DNA of 64,000 nt, taken from the NCBI RefSeq assembly GCF_006496635.1, contig NZ_CP022958.1, forward strand, positions 3,658,001-3,722,000, given 5' to 3'. Origin of the DNA: Azoarcus sp. DD4 (lineage in GTDB: Bacteria > Pseudomonadota > Gammaproteobacteria > Burkholderiales > Rhodocyclaceae). The translations under genes were made by a program, and so were the position numbers. The notes beneath the pieces were generated by a model, which worked only from the letters and a program-made list of their open reading frames with translations, was not told the DNA's origin and did no database searches. Within the stretch, counting starts at the first letter, position 1. Each line of letters opens with the position of its first letter. Of the stretch, positions 1 through 8,097 are shown piece by piece.

Positions 1-690
1 CTGGTGATGGCGGCGCTGTCCGCGGCGCCGCCGGTGTGGCTGGCGCTGCCGCTGCTGTTGCTGCTGGGTGCGGCCTGGATCCTGGCGCTGACCACGATGA
101 GCGGCACCGCCCAGGCCATCCTGCCCAACTGGGTGCGCGGCCGCGCGCTGGCGGTGTACCAGATGGTGTTCAACGGTGCGCTGGCGGGCGGCAGCCTGCT
201 GTGGGGCTTCGTCGCCCAGGCAGTCGGCACCCCGCACACCCTGCTGATCGCAGCCGGCGGCCTGGTGCTGGCCGCACTCGCCCTGCACCGCCTGCGCCTG
301 CCGCGCGGCGAGGAGGATCTCGGGCCCGCGCGCCACTGGCCGGAACCCCAGCTGGCGGGCGCGATCGAGCATGACCGCGGCCCGGTGATGATCCTGATCG
401 AATACCGCATCCAGCCCGCCGACCGCGACGCCTTCCTGCGCACGGTCCACGCGCTGTCGGAAGAACGCCTGCGCGATGGCGCCTTCAGCTGGGGCGTGAT
501 GGAAGACGCCGCCGACCCGCTGCGGCTGACCGAATGGTTCCTGGTGGAATCCTGGGCCGAGCACCTGCGCCAGCACCAACGGGTGCCGAACGCCGATGCC
601 GACCTGCAGCGCGAACTCGCGCGCTTCCACACCGGCGCCGAAGCTCCCCAGGTGCGCCACCTGCTCGGCGTCGGCCTGCCGCCGGCCTAG
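1..690 (+). CDS. MFS transporter (MFS_3 type) with C-terminal ABM-like domain, 5' partial
   Basis: This is the C-terminal end of a major facilitator exporter; the reading frame is open at the left edge of the window. About the first 95 residues contain hydrophobic helices and a conserved loop (LPNWVRGRALAVYQM) typical of MFS_3 proteins. After residue 125 comes a soluble domain of about 100 residues starting MILIEYRIQPADRDAF that resembles antibiotic-biosynthesis-monooxygenase-like tails known in this MFS group. The substrate cannot be told from the sequence. The stop TAG lies 37 bases before the next gene on the same strand. Confidence 0.75.
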   Translation: MVMAALSAAPPVWLALPLLLLLGAAWILALTTMSGTAQAILPNWVRGRALAVYQMVFNGALAGGSLLWGFVAQAVGTPHTLLIAAGGLVLAALALHRLRLPRGEEDLGPARHWPEPQLAGAIEHDRGPVMILIEYRIQPADRDAFLRTVHALSEERLRDGAFSWGVMEDAADPLRLTEWFLVESWAEHLRQHQRVPNADADLQRELARFHTGAEAPQVRHLLGVGLPPA

Positions 691-727
691 CGCCGCACCG
701 CCTTCCCTCCCTGCCCCGAGGTCTCCC

Positions 728-1006
728 ATGAAGCTCTATCTCGTCTCCCTCGCCGTCGGCATCCTGGTCGGCATCATCTACGCGCTGCTGCAGGTGCGCT
801 CGCCGGCGCCGCCCGTCGTCGCCCTGATCGGCCTGCTGGGCATGCTGATCGGCGAACAGGTGGTGCCGCCGGTCAAGCGCATGCTGGCCGGCGAGCCGGT
901 GACGGCGGCCTGGTTCCACAGCGAATGCCTGCCGAAGATCACCGGCGCGACGCCGCCCATGGCCGACGCCGCCCCCCGCCGCGCCCAGGACCAGACCTCC
1001 GCATGA
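728..1006 (+). CDS. XapX domain (DUF1427) small membrane protein
   Basis: The protein has 92 residues and begins MKLYLVSLAVGILVGIIYA, which matches the XapX domain: two short membrane helices joined by a stretch carrying RSPAPP and a GLLGMLIGEQ helix. XapX-like proteins have no established function. The C-terminal 40 residues are variable. It follows the MFS gene closely on the same strand and may be cotranscribed. The ATG was chosen because the family motif starts at residue 1; upstream codons in the frame overlap the MFS gene. Confidence 0.75.
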   Translation: MKLYLVSLAVGILVGIIYALLQVRSPAPPVVALIGLLGMLIGEQVVPPVKRMLAGEPVTAAWFHSECLPKITGATPPMADAAPRRAQDQTSA

Positions 1007-1103
1007 TGGAAGCACCCTCAGCCTCACCCATACCCGGATGACGCGATAGCGGCTTGCCCGGACAAGCCTCGTCTCGTCGCCTGCCACCGATCAAGGAGCC
1101 CGC

Positions 1104-1502
1104 GTGAATACCGCGCCCGTGATTGCCATCGTCGACGATGACGCTTCGGTCAGGCAGGCCATGGGGCAGCTCCTGCGGTCTTTCGATTTCGCCGTGGCAC
1201 TGTTCGGCAGCGGGGCCGAGCTCCTGCAGGCCCCCTCGCTGGAGGGGCTGGCCTGCGTCATCACCGACGTGCAGATGCCCGGCATGAACGGCTTCGATCT
1301 GTGCGAAGCGCTGCGCGCACGCGAGCTGGCCACGCCCGTCATCTTCATGACGGCCTTCTCGCAGGAAGGCGACCAGCAGCGCGCCCGCGCCATCGGCGCA
1401 ACCGCCTTCCTCAGCAAGCCCTTCCAGGATCACGAACTCATCCACTGCATCGAATGCGCCCTGTCGCCGCCCGCGCAAAACGTCCGCCGGACACCCGGCT
1501 AG
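1104..1502 (+). CDS. Single-domain response regulator (FixJ/NarL-like receiver)
   Basis: The 132-residue protein is a lone receiver domain. The acidic triad is D11-D13, the phosphoacceptor is D55 in ITDVQMPGMNG, with T83 and K105 (SKPF) completing the active site. There is no output domain, so it probably acts through protein-protein contacts or as a phosphate sink. The start is GTG at 1104, preceded by AAGGAG at 1093-1098. No histidine kinase lies nearby, so its partner is unknown. Confidence 0.85.
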   Translation: MNTAPVIAIVDDDASVRQAMGQLLRSFDFAVALFGSGAELLQAPSLEGLACVITDVQMPGMNGFDLCEALRARELATPVIFMTAFSQEGDQQRARAIGATAFLSKPFQDHELIHCIECALSPPAQNVRRTPG

Positions 1503-1565
1503 CGTGGGCGCCGGCCGGGGGAATGAAGGCCGGCCAGACGCTGGAACCGCATCGGGCAGTCGCCC

Positions 1566-1991
1566 TCAAGCGTCCGGCCGGCCGTCGGCGATCTCGTCAT
1601 AACCGTGGCGGATGAACTGGACGAGACAGAAGCCGTGCCCGAAGGGATCGGCGAAACGCGCCAGCCGGCCCCAGGCGAAATCCTCCACCCCGCCCTCCGC
1701 CTGGGCGCCGGCGGCCAGCGCGCGCTCCGCCGCCAGCTCGACATCGGCCACGACGAGATCGATGTGCACCGGCGTCCAGTGGCGACGGTAGTCGCGGGTG
1801 GCGAGCGCGTTCGCCCCCGCTGCCGCAGCGGTGCCGGCAGCCTTCTGCAGCAGGTAGATCGGCGAGGACGCCCCCACCAGCTCCTGCACCCCGTCGCCCA
1901 GCCGGCGCCCGCGGCGCAGGCCGAAAGCGCGCTGGTAGAAATCGGTGGCGAGGGCAAGATCGTCGACGTCGATGTTGATCAGCAGCTCCAT
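1566..1991 (-). CDS. VOC (glyoxalase/bleomycin resistance) family protein
   Basis: The 141-residue protein has the two beta-alpha-beta-beta-beta modules of the vicinal oxygen chelate fold: INIDVDDLALATDFYQRAFG at the N-terminus, and a second module beginning WTPVHIDLVVADVELAAERA and ending FADPFGHGFCLVQF. Candidate metal ligands are H in PVHID and E/H near the C-terminus. The substrate is unknown. It lies directly downstream of the HAD phosphatase gene on the same strand (15-base gap) and probably shares its transcript. Confidence 0.8.
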   Translation of the reverse strand: MELLINIDVDDLALATDFYQRAFGLRRGRRLGDGVQELVGASSPIYLLQKAAGTAAAAGANALATRDYRRHWTPVHIDLVVADVELAAERALAAGAQAEGGVEDFAWGRLARFADPFGHGFCLVQFIRHGYDEIADGRPDA

Positions 1992-2006
1992 GCTCGCCCT
2001 CCATAG

Positions 2007-2630
2007 TCAAGCGATGCGCGCGATGTCCTCGACGCGCTCGAACATCTGTTCCGGCCGATGTGCGGCGAGCGAGGCCAGCGTGCCATAGCCCCAGGCGACC
2101 GCGCCGAAGGCCACACGCTCCTTGCGCGCCGCTTCCAGGTCGGTGACCTGGTCGCCGATGTAGATCGCATCGCCCGCGCCCAGCCCGGCACGCCGCACCA
2201 CCTTGCGGATGCGCTCGGCCTTGCCGAAGATCGACATCCCGCATTCGAACTGGCCGATGCGGGCGACATTCCCGGCGCCGAGGATGCGCCGCACGTTGTC
2301 CGCCGCGTTGGACGACACCACCGCGAGCGCAACGCCCGCCTCGTCCAGCCGGCGCAGCACTTCGCCGACACCGTCGAACAGCGCGATCTCCTCCGCGTTG
2401 GCCTGCATCAGCCGGGTAAAGCTGCGCGCCACCGCCGGCAGCTTCCACGCCGGCAGGCCGACGTGGCTCATCATCTCGCGCGCGCCGAGATGGCGCAGCG
2501 CGGGCACTTCCTCCGGCTGGATGGTGCGGAAGCGGTGCTGTTCGGCAACCTGGTTGAACACCCGCAGGAAGAACGGAAAGGAATCCGCCAGCGTGCCGTC
2601 GAAATCGAAGATCGCCAGGCGGTATCTCAT
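2007..2630 (-). CDS. HAD superfamily hydrolase (phosphoglycolate phosphatase-like)
   Basis: The 207-residue protein has the full HAD motif set: DFDGTLADS with nucleophile D9 and acid D11, VVSSN (motif II, residues 104-108), K137, and IGDQVTDLEAA with D160 and D164. The helical cap follows motif I. It is probably a small phosphatase acting on phosphorylated metabolites; the substrate cannot be assigned. The start codon overlaps the stop of the upstream diguanylate cyclase gene (ATGA, 2627-2630), which implies translational coupling. Confidence 0.85.
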   Translation of the reverse strand: MRYRLAIFDFDGTLADSFPFFLRVFNQVAEQHRFRTIQPEEVPALRHLGAREMMSHVGLPAWKLPAVARSFTRLMQANAEEIALFDGVGEVLRRLDEAGVALAVVSSNAADNVRRILGAGNVARIGQFECGMSIFGKAERIRKVVRRAGLGAGDAIYIGDQVTDLEAARKERVAFGAVAWGYGTLASLAAHRPEQMFERVEDIARIA

Positions 2631-4426
2631 GACGCTCCCGATCGGCTGCCGAGCATGTCGCCCTCCGCCCCGACGGCAACCACGCGGTTGCGGCCCTCGG
2701 CCTTGGCGCGGTACAGCGCCGCGTCCGCGCGCGACAGCGCCATGTCCAGCGTTTCCCCGGCCTCGACCGCGAACTGCGCGACGCCGATGCTGACGCTCAT
2801 CGCAATCTCCTGCCCCTGCCACGCCAGCGGCCGCGCCTGCAGGTGCTCGCGCACCCGCTCGGCCAGCGCCGCAGCGCCCGCGCGGGCGGCCGACGGCATC
2901 AGCACCACGAACTCCTCGCCGCCGATGCGGGCGATGGTGTCGCACTCGCGCACGCGGTCGCGCAGCACGCGGGCCATGTGCGCGATGGCGGCGTCGCCGG
3001 CGTCGTGGCCGTGGGTGTCGTTGATGCGCTTGAAGTGGTCGAGGTCGCACATCATCAGCGCCAGCGGCTCGCCGCTGCGGCGGCTGTGCTGCAGCTCCAG
3101 CACCGCGCGTTCCGCCAGCCCGCGCCGGTTGTACAGCCCGGACAGCGGGTCGGTATGCGCCAGCCGCTCGGCCTGCCGCTTTTCCTCTTCCAGCACCTGG
3201 ATGCGGTAGCCGAGCGCGAGCGACAGCAGGATGGCCTCGACGCTGGCGCCCACCGAGGTCGCCCAGTGGGTGAAGTGGCTGGGCGTGAGCACCCCGGCGC
3301 TGGTGAGGCTATGCACCAGTAGCCCGCCGACCAGGAACAGCCAGGCCAGCGTGAAGTAGCGCGCCGGCCGGAAACCCGCGTGCCAGCGCAGCGCACCGGC
3401 CACCACCAGCACCGGCGTGGTGGCGAACAGCAGATTGGTGGCCCGCCCGACCACGTCCAGCGGCAGCCACGGCGTGGCGAGCAGCTTGAGCACGCACAGC
3501 GCGATCAGCAGCCGCAGCACCACGTCGATGCGCGGCAGCGTGGCGCGGGTGTCGAGGAAGTGACGGCTGAAGGACAGGCCGCCGATCAGGCCGAGGTCGG
3601 CGAAGAGGTGCAGCACATGGGTGTTCAGCCACGGCCAGTCCGGCCACAGGTAACGCTGGCCGATGCCGAACAGGGTGATCTGCGCGCCCAGGTAGGCGGA
3701 CAGGTAGAGCACGTAGTACAGAAAACTGCGTTCGCGCGTGCTGAAGTACAGGAAGAGGTTATAGGCCAGCAGCCCCAGCAGAATGCCGAAGTGCAGGCCG
3801 ATCAGCAGGTTGTTGGTGGCGACGTTGCCGGTAAAGCGCGACGGCTGCCAGGCGCGCAGCGGCAGGATCAGCCGGTTTTCCGAACTCACGCGCAGGTAGT
3901 AGGTCTGCCGCCCGCCCGCGGCCTCGCGCAGCACGAAGGCGGGGTGCTGGAAATCCACCGTGCGCGCCGCGTAGGGCAGCGCGGCGCCGGCCTCCTGCAG
4001 CAGCCGGCCGCCGCCGGCATCCGCCAGATAGAGCTGCACCCGGCCGGCATAGGCGTCGGCCAGCTCCAGCACCCAGTCGATGTCGTTCCCGCCGCTGTTC
4101 GATACCGGCAGCCGCAGCCAGATCGCCCCCTTCGGCCAGCCGAGCGCCTGCGACTCGCTCGCCACTGGCGTGTAACGGCCCGCCATCGCCGGCGCGCTCA
4201 CCGCGGCCAGGTCGAACTCGCCACGCGGATCGGCCAGCATCGCCGTGCGACTGGCGAGATAGTCGCCGTCGAGCGCGCTGCGCGCCACGTCGAAACCTTC
4301 GGCACCGACCGGCCGCACCAGGCCGCAGAGCAGCGCGCCCAGCAGCACCAGGTGCAGCACCGCCCATTGCCCCCACCCGCGCGCAGCAGCGGCGCCGCAG
4401 ACTCGCGGCTGCAGGCCATCGCTCAC
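2627..4426 (-). CDS. Membrane diguanylate cyclase, 7TMR-DISM plus GGDEF
   Basis: The predicted protein has about 599 residues: signal peptide, periplasmic 7TMR-DISM extracellular sensor (roughly residues 40-195, WLRLP and YYLRVSS motifs), seven membrane helices (roughly 205-395), a short coiled coil (LEEEKRQAERLAHTD) and a GGDEF domain. The active-site motif is GGEEF, preceded by RECD at the right spacing for a c-di-GMP inhibitory I-site, so product feedback is expected. It makes c-di-GMP in response to an unknown periplasmic or membrane ligand. The frame is open upstream into the merR gene, so the start is uncertain: I chose GTG at 4426 because it gives a good signal peptide and clears merR; GTG 4438 is an alternative. 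Confidence 0.85.
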   Translation of the reverse strand: MSDGLQPRVCGAAAARGWGQWAVLHLVLLGALLCGLVRPVGAEGFDVARSALDGDYLASRTAMLADPRGEFDLAAVSAPAMAGRYTPVASESQALGWPKGAIWLRLPVSNSGGNDIDWVLELADAYAGRVQLYLADAGGGRLLQEAGAALPYAARTVDFQHPAFVLREAAGGRQTYYLRVSSENRLILPLRAWQPSRFTGNVATNNLLIGLHFGILLGLLAYNLFLYFSTRERSFLYYVLYLSAYLGAQITLFGIGQRYLWPDWPWLNTHVLHLFADLGLIGGLSFSRHFLDTRATLPRIDVVLRLLIALCVLKLLATPWLPLDVVGRATNLLFATTPVLVVAGALRWHAGFRPARYFTLAWLFLVGGLLVHSLTSAGVLTPSHFTHWATSVGASVEAILLSLALGYRIQVLEEEKRQAERLAHTDPLSGLYNRRGLAERAVLELQHSRRSGEPLALMMCDLDHFKRINDTHGHDAGDAAIAHMARVLRDRVRECDTIARIGGEEFVVLMPSAARAGAAALAERVREHLQARPLAWQGQEIAMSVSIGVAQFAVEAGETLDMALSRADAALYRAKAEGRNRVVAVGAEGDMLGSRSGAS

Positions 4427-4446
4427 CCTGCCCACCACGCCGGCGT

Positions 4447-4896
4447 TCAATCCGCAGCCGCCCGAACCTGCCTGCGCCGCGGCGCCGCCTTCGGCCGCGG
4501 CCCGATCGCGCCGCTCGCCGCCGCGCGCAAAATGCGGCGGAAGGTGGGGCATTCGAGATGGCTGGGGGCGGAGCATTCCGCCGCGTGGCGCAGGCCGTCG
4601 CGCATCGCCGTCAGCTGGCGGATCTTGCGGTCGAGTTCATCGGCCCGCGCGCGCAGCAGATCGCGGTCGATCTGCAAGCCACCGTCGGCAGCGAACATCG
4701 CCGCGATCTCGTCGAGCGAAAAGCCGGACGCACGGCCCAGCGCGATCAGTGCCAGACGCTCCAGCACGCGCTCGTCGAACACCCGGCGCAAGCCCTGCCG
4801 GCCGAGCGCGGCGATCAGGCCCTTTTCCTCGTAGTAACGCAGCGTGGAGGCGGGCACGCCGGACTGCCGGGCGACCTCCGCAATATCGAGCGACAT
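4447..4896 (-). CDS. MerR family transcriptional regulator
   Basis: The 149-residue protein has an N-terminal winged helix-turn-helix (IAEVARQSGVPASTLRYYEE, residues 5-24), the second MerR module (GLRRVFDERVLERLALI) and a dimerisation helix (DRDLLRARADELDRKIRQL). Three cysteine-bearing or SPSHLECPTF-like segments near residues 110-120 resemble those of SoxR-like or HiNmlR-like sensors, but no metal-binding set can be proven. It is divergent from a methyltransferase gene across a 71-base region holding a perfect 14-base palindrome, so it probably regulates itself and that gene. Confidence 0.85.
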   Translation of the reverse strand: MSLDIAEVARQSGVPASTLRYYEEKGLIAALGRQGLRRVFDERVLERLALIALGRASGFSLDEIAAMFAADGGLQIDRDLLRARADELDRKIRQLTAMRDGLRHAAECSAPSHLECPTFRRILRAAASGAIGPRPKAAPRRRQVRAAAD

Positions 4897-4901
4897 GGCG
4901 C

Positions 4902-4932
4902 TTGACCTCAAGTCGACTTGAACTAGCAAGAT
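4902..4932 (+). promoter_or_regulatory. MerR/SoxR-like operator and promoter
   Basis: The divergent region contains TTGACC (4902-4907), a perfect palindrome TCAAGTCGACTTGA (4908-4921) and CAAGAT (4927-4932). The spacer is 19 bases, the overlong spacing typical of promoters that MerR-type activators untwist. The palindrome resembles known SoxR sites (CCTCAAGT-type half sites). It faces the methyltransferase gene. The -10 match is weak, so the promoter assignment is an inference. Confidence 0.6.
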
Positions 4933-4967
4933 AGCAGCACCCCCCTTCCGACGACAGGAACTGCATC

Positions 4968-5828
4968 ATGAACGACGCATACGACGACCAGAACGATGAC
5001 AAAACCCAGGCCGCGCTCTGGAACGGCAGCGCCGGACGCGCCTGGGTCGACAGCCAGGCGCTGATGGACACCATGTTCCGGCCGATCAAAGACCTGCTGC
5101 TCGAATCCCTCGCCCATGTGCCAAACGCCGCGGTGCTGGACGTCGGCTGCGGCGCCGGCGCCACCACGGTCGCCATCGCGGGCCGGCTGGGCGCGCAGGG
5201 CCGCTGCACCGGCATCGACATCTCCGCGCCGATGATCGCCGCGGCCCGCGAACGCGCCGCCCGCGAAGCGCCCGCGGCGGAATTCGTCTGCGCCGACGCG
5301 CAGCGCCACGACTTCGGCCCCGCGCGTTTCGACCTCGTGCTGTCGCGCTTCGGCGTGATGTTCTTCGACGATCCGGTGGCCGCCTTCGCCCGCCTGCGCC
5401 ACGCCACCCGCGACCACGGCCGGCTGCGCTTCATCGCCTGGCGCAGCCAGGCCGACAACGCCTTCCAGACCGCCGCCGAACGCGCGGCAAGGCCCCTGCT
5501 GCCGCAGCTTCCCCAACGCCGGCCCGACGAACCCGGCCAGTTCGGCTTCGCCGACCGCGGGCGGGTGGCGGACATCCTCGCCGCCGCCGGCTGGAAGGAC
5601 GTGACGTTACGCGCGGCCGACATCGAATGCACATTTCCGGCGACCGAACTGCCCACCTACCTGAGCCGGATGGGCCCGGTGGGCCGAGCACTGGAAGGCG
5701 CGGACGCCGCCACGCGAAACAAGGTGATCGCCGCGCTGCAACCGGCCTTCGCGCCCTTCCTCCACGGCGACGAAGTCCGCTTCACCGCCGCGTGCTGGGA
5801 CGTGAGCGCGCACGCCGTTCCGGGCTGA
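4968..5828 (+). CDS. Class I SAM-dependent methyltransferase
   Basis: The 286-residue protein carries a Rossmann methyltransferase domain with motif I VLDVGCGAGATTVAIAG (about residues 56-72), acidic residue D in GIDISAPM, and the post-II segment FDLVLSRFGVMFFDDP. The remaining C-terminal 120 residues are typical of UbiE/type-11-like methyltransferases. The substrate is unknown. It is transcribed divergently from the MerR gene, whose likely operator overlaps its promoter, which suggests stress-inducible expression. The ATG is preceded by AGGAA. Confidence 0.85.
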   Translation: MNDAYDDQNDDKTQAALWNGSAGRAWVDSQALMDTMFRPIKDLLLESLAHVPNAAVLDVGCGAGATTVAIAGRLGAQGRCTGIDISAPMIAAARERAAREAPAAEFVCADAQRHDFGPARFDLVLSRFGVMFFDDPVAAFARLRHATRDHGRLRFIAWRSQADNAFQTAAERAARPLLPQLPQRRPDEPGQFGFADRGRVADILAAAGWKDVTLRAADIECTFPATELPTYLSRMGPVGRALEGADAATRNKVIAALQPAFAPFLHGDEVRFTAACWDVSAHAVPG

Positions 5829-5888
5829 ACCCACCACCGGGAGAGAAAGTGCTACCGGCCGGCGACGGAAACGACGCCGGCTGGCGGA

Positions 5889-6269
5889 CTACCGGCTGCA
5901 AGCCGCCCGCGTGCCCGGCAACAGCAGCAGGAGCAGAAAGGTCAGCAGCAGGAACAAGGCCAACAGCACGTTCGGGCCCGGCAGGTGCGACAGGCTGTAG
6001 TTGGCCACCACCCAGCTGCCGAATCGGTACAACTGGAAGCACACCGCTCCGAGGCCGAGCCACCACGCCCACGCATAGCAGCGCCAGATCCCCCAGGCGA
6101 TCAGCAGCCCGAGGATGCACACCAGCCAGGTCACCGGCTGCACGAAGTTCAGGCGGAGGCTGAAGAAATCGCCGGTCAGCGCGATCCGCACCAGCGAACC
6201 GCCGAGCACCAGCAGGACATAGACGACCGCGACCAGCGCCGCGAGGCGCGCTTGCATTTGACTACTCAT
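5889..6269 (-). CDS. Small integral membrane protein, unknown function
   Basis: The 126-residue protein starts MSSQMQARLAALVAVVY and has four predicted membrane helices (roughly residues 8-27, 42-60, 62-82 and 100-120). It resembles generic DUF-type small membrane proteins; I do not recognise the family. The frame is open 165 bases further upstream, but that extension is proline- and arginine-rich and reads as non-coding, so I chose the ATG at 6269. It stands alone between two unrelated genes. Confidence 0.6.
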   Translation of the reverse strand: MSSQMQARLAALVAVVYVLLVLGGSLVRIALTGDFFSLRLNFVQPVTWLVCILGLLIAWGIWRCYAWAWWLGLGAVCFQLYRFGSWVVANYSLSHLPGPNVLLALFLLLTFLLLLLLPGTRAACSR

Positions 6270-6449
6270 GGGACTCCGCACACGACAGTGAAGAACCGGC
6301 TGGCTGCCGGCTCCGCGTTCAGGCCGCGATCCTAGCGGCCATGCCGTCGGCAAGCCAACCCGCGACACGCCGGCCGGCCGGAAAAGCGCGACGGGCGGAG
6401 CGTTGCGGGCCTCGCGCCCCGCCCTGCCCGGCACGTGCGGATCACCAGA

Positions 6450-6986
6450 TCAGAAGCGCGATCCCGGCTGCTTCAGAAACTCAAGCTCTTCCGCGGTGCT
6501 CTCGCGGCCGAGAATCGCATTGCGGTGCGGATAGCGCCCGAAGCGGTCGACGATGGCCTTGTGCCGCAACTCGAAGTCGTAGTTGTCCGCCGGCGCAAAC
6601 TCCCGAAACAGCGCCTCTGCCTGCACATGGATCAGGCGCGACTCGCTGTGCATGTAGGGCATCAACAGGAAAGCGCGCTCCACCGGCTCCAAGGCCGTCA
6701 GCGCCCCCGCCGCGACAGCCTCCTGCGCGAGCACCAGCGCCGCAGCGTCCTGCGCGAAGGCGCGCGGTGTGTCGCGATGGATGTTCCGAGAGAACTGGTC
6801 GAGGACGATGATTTCGGCGAGACGGCCTTTGGCATCCGCGCGCCACGAGAAGAGTTCGCCGTGTGCGGCACTGTCGAGCAACGGGCCGAAGCGCTGGCGG
6901 AGCAGCGCGTCAAAGGCGGGGTCGGCGGACCACCAGGCCTTGGGCGTGATTTCGGAGAACCAGAAGGTGAGGATTTCGGTGGGCAT
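6450..6986 (-). CDS. DUF924 family protein
   Basis: The 178-residue protein matches DUF924: FWFSEITPKAWW at the N-terminus, the central IIVLDQFSRNIHRDTPRAFAQD block and PYMHSES, then FELRHKAIVDRFGRYPHRN. The family is all-helical, of TPR-like fold, and has no proven activity. It is the first chromosomal gene left of the cassette array; a CCCTAAC core (7004-7010) lies 18 bases upstream of its ATG, so the distal array boundary sits in its leader and may affect its expression. Confidence 0.85.
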   Translation of the reverse strand: MPTEILTFWFSEITPKAWWSADPAFDALLRQRFGPLLDSAAHGELFSWRADAKGRLAEIIVLDQFSRNIHRDTPRAFAQDAAALVLAQEAVAAGALTALEPVERAFLLMPYMHSESRLIHVQAEALFREFAPADNYDFELRHKAIVDRFGRYPHRNAILGRESTAEELEFLKQPGSRF

Positions 6987-7003
6987 TCGAACTCCGTTCT
7001 GTC

Positions 7004-7010
7004 GTTAGGG
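7004..7010 (-). repeat. Terminal R''-like core of the last cassette
   Basis: On the minus strand this reads CCCTAAC, differing by one base from the CTCTAAC expected from the 5' core of the last cassette (7438-7444). No L''/L' stem or R' follows before the DUF924 gene, so the distal attC appears truncated here. Confidence 0.45.
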
Positions 7011-7059
7011 TGGCAGAGATATGAGCTGCACTATAAGCCTTGTCCCGTACGAAACAGAT

Positions 7060-7371
7060 TCATCCACCGTCGGCATAGTCGTGCCCGCCCTCCTTAGATC
7101 GCCTGTTCTTGGCGGACCGGGCTAGGACTAGCCAAGTCCAAGCCAATGCGAAGAAGCCCGTTAAAACTGATAAGGCAACCACACAGAACGCAATGAAGGA
7201 AACCGGATTGTGCGGCCCATAATCAATTACAAAGCCAATCAGCACGCCACAACAGCCAATGACAAACGCAGCCACGCCGAGTTTAAGGGGCTTTGCTGCG
7301 GGCCCGACGGTCTGCTCTAGATCCAATTGACCCACTCCATATCGATTCCCCGCAGGCTTCAGATCGTACAA
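7060..7371 (-). CDS. Cassette 8: small membrane protein, unknown
   Basis: The 103-residue protein has two predicted membrane helices (about residues 30-50 and 58-84) and a charged tail rich in R, K, E and H. I do not recognise a family. It lies in the most distal cassette of the array, between the core at 7438-7444 and the truncated core at 7004-7010. The only in-frame starts are TTG at 7371 or GTG at 7335, so the start is uncertain; AGGA sits just before the TTG. Confidence 0.5.
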   Translation of the reverse strand: MYDLKPAGNRYGVGQLDLEQTVGPAAKPLKLGVAAFVIGCCGVLIGFVIDYGPHNPVSFIAFCVVALSVLTGFFALAWTWLVLARSAKNRRSKEGGHDYADGG

Positions 7372-7437
7372 TCCTGGACCGAATAGTTGCAGCGCGACAT
7401 TAGGCCGCCCCTCTGTTTTTCACATCTAAAAGCATGC

Positions 7438-7444
7438 CTCTAAC
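7438..7444 (-). repeat. Cassette core site (R' GTTAGAG)
   Basis: On the minus strand GTTAGAG follows a short CCGG-TTTTT-CCGG hairpin (about 7467-7483). It is the 5' boundary of cassette 8 and the 3' end of the attC of cassette 7. A matching R'' for cassette 7 is not visible between here and the stop at 7508, so that attC is incomplete or strongly diverged. Confidence 0.5.
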
Positions 7445-7507
7445 GTCGGGCCGTACCACTGAGAGAAGCCGGAAAAACCGGGAGAATCACAACATCCAAG
7501 TACCATA

Positions 7508-7849
7508 CTACTCAATCAGCACGATACGATTTTCGTACTCTTCGCCCTGTTTCTCCGCCTGAATAATAACAAGAGCCTGAGATCTTGTTCCACTCACGGA
7601 GAAGGAGTACTTACGATATGGATTCTCTTTTCCCGGGACACCAGCGTAATACACACTTTTTTCCAACGAGACGCTCTTGATATCGCCAACTGCGGCATAC
7701 ACCTCGGGAGCAGACCGCACGAATTCTTCTACTCCAGGCAAGACGCTGTCTTGCTTGGCGATGAATCCAATAAGTGCCTCCATGGCTACAACACCGAGCA
7801 GGCACAAGGAGCCAAGCTTGACCAACTTCTTTAACTTCGAATCAGACAT
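7508..7849 (-). CDS. Cassette 7: small single-pass protein, Coa1-like
   Basis: The 113-residue protein starts with a basic segment and one membrane helix (KLVKLGSLCLLGVVAMEALI, about residues 8-27), followed by a soluble domain of about 85 residues with VYAAVGDIKSVSLEK and YSFSVSG. The layout resembles the Coa1/TIM21-like small proteins often annotated in cassettes; this is a weak resemblance and function is unknown. Its upstream cassette boundary is lost: a fragment of IS-B ends 13 bases before the ATG. Confidence 0.55.
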   Translation of the reverse strand: MSDSKLKKLVKLGSLCLLGVVAMEALIGFIAKQDSVLPGVEEFVRSAPEVYAAVGDIKSVSLEKSVYYAGVPGKENPYRKYSFSVSGTRSQALVIIQAEKQGEEYENRIVLIE

Positions 7850-7861
7850 AGCGGATGAACC

Positions 7862-8078
7862 CCATCATGGCAAACCGGGTCACACCCACGCGACACGACG
7901 CCGATAACACTTCCGGCTCTCCAGCAGCCGCTTGTAACGATTGTCGCTTCGCGGGCAGATTCCATGTCGGCACGGGCCATTCAGAGCCCACCACAGATGC
8001 CGGATATACGACTGCAGGTGATTCATCCCGGAAAGTCAGAAACACGATCAGCCTTGATTTACGGGGGAGTCCATATAT
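7862..8078 (+). mobile_element. IS-B 3'-end remnant (scar 1)
   Basis: About 217 bases are nearly identical to the 3' non-coding end of IS-B (compare 12402-12612), ending in the IS-B terminal repeat (GGGGGAGTCCAT at 8064-8072 region). The rest of IS-B, any IS-A, and the cassette boundary beyond were deleted, so the scar is fused directly to the leader of cassette 7. It keeps only the segment that in IS1111-group elements is expected to encode the bridge RNA. Confidence 0.8.
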
Positions 8079-8083
8079 GTGAT

Positions 8084-8090
8084 GTTAGGC
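8084..8090 (-). repeat. attC R'' core of cassette 6 (GCCTAAC)
   Basis: The minus strand reads GCCTAAC, eight bases after the stop codon of the cassette 6 gene. The rest of the attC is replaced by IS-B scar 1. It is the exact complement of the GTTAGGC at the 5' end of the same cassette (8394-8400). Confidence 0.75.
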
Positions 8091-8097
8091 ACTGTGC

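Noticed and set aside
6995..7070. A complete distal attC for cassette 8
   Set aside because: Only an R''-like CCCTAAC is visible; no L'' or L' pairing and no R' before the DUF924 gene, so it is reported only as a truncated core.
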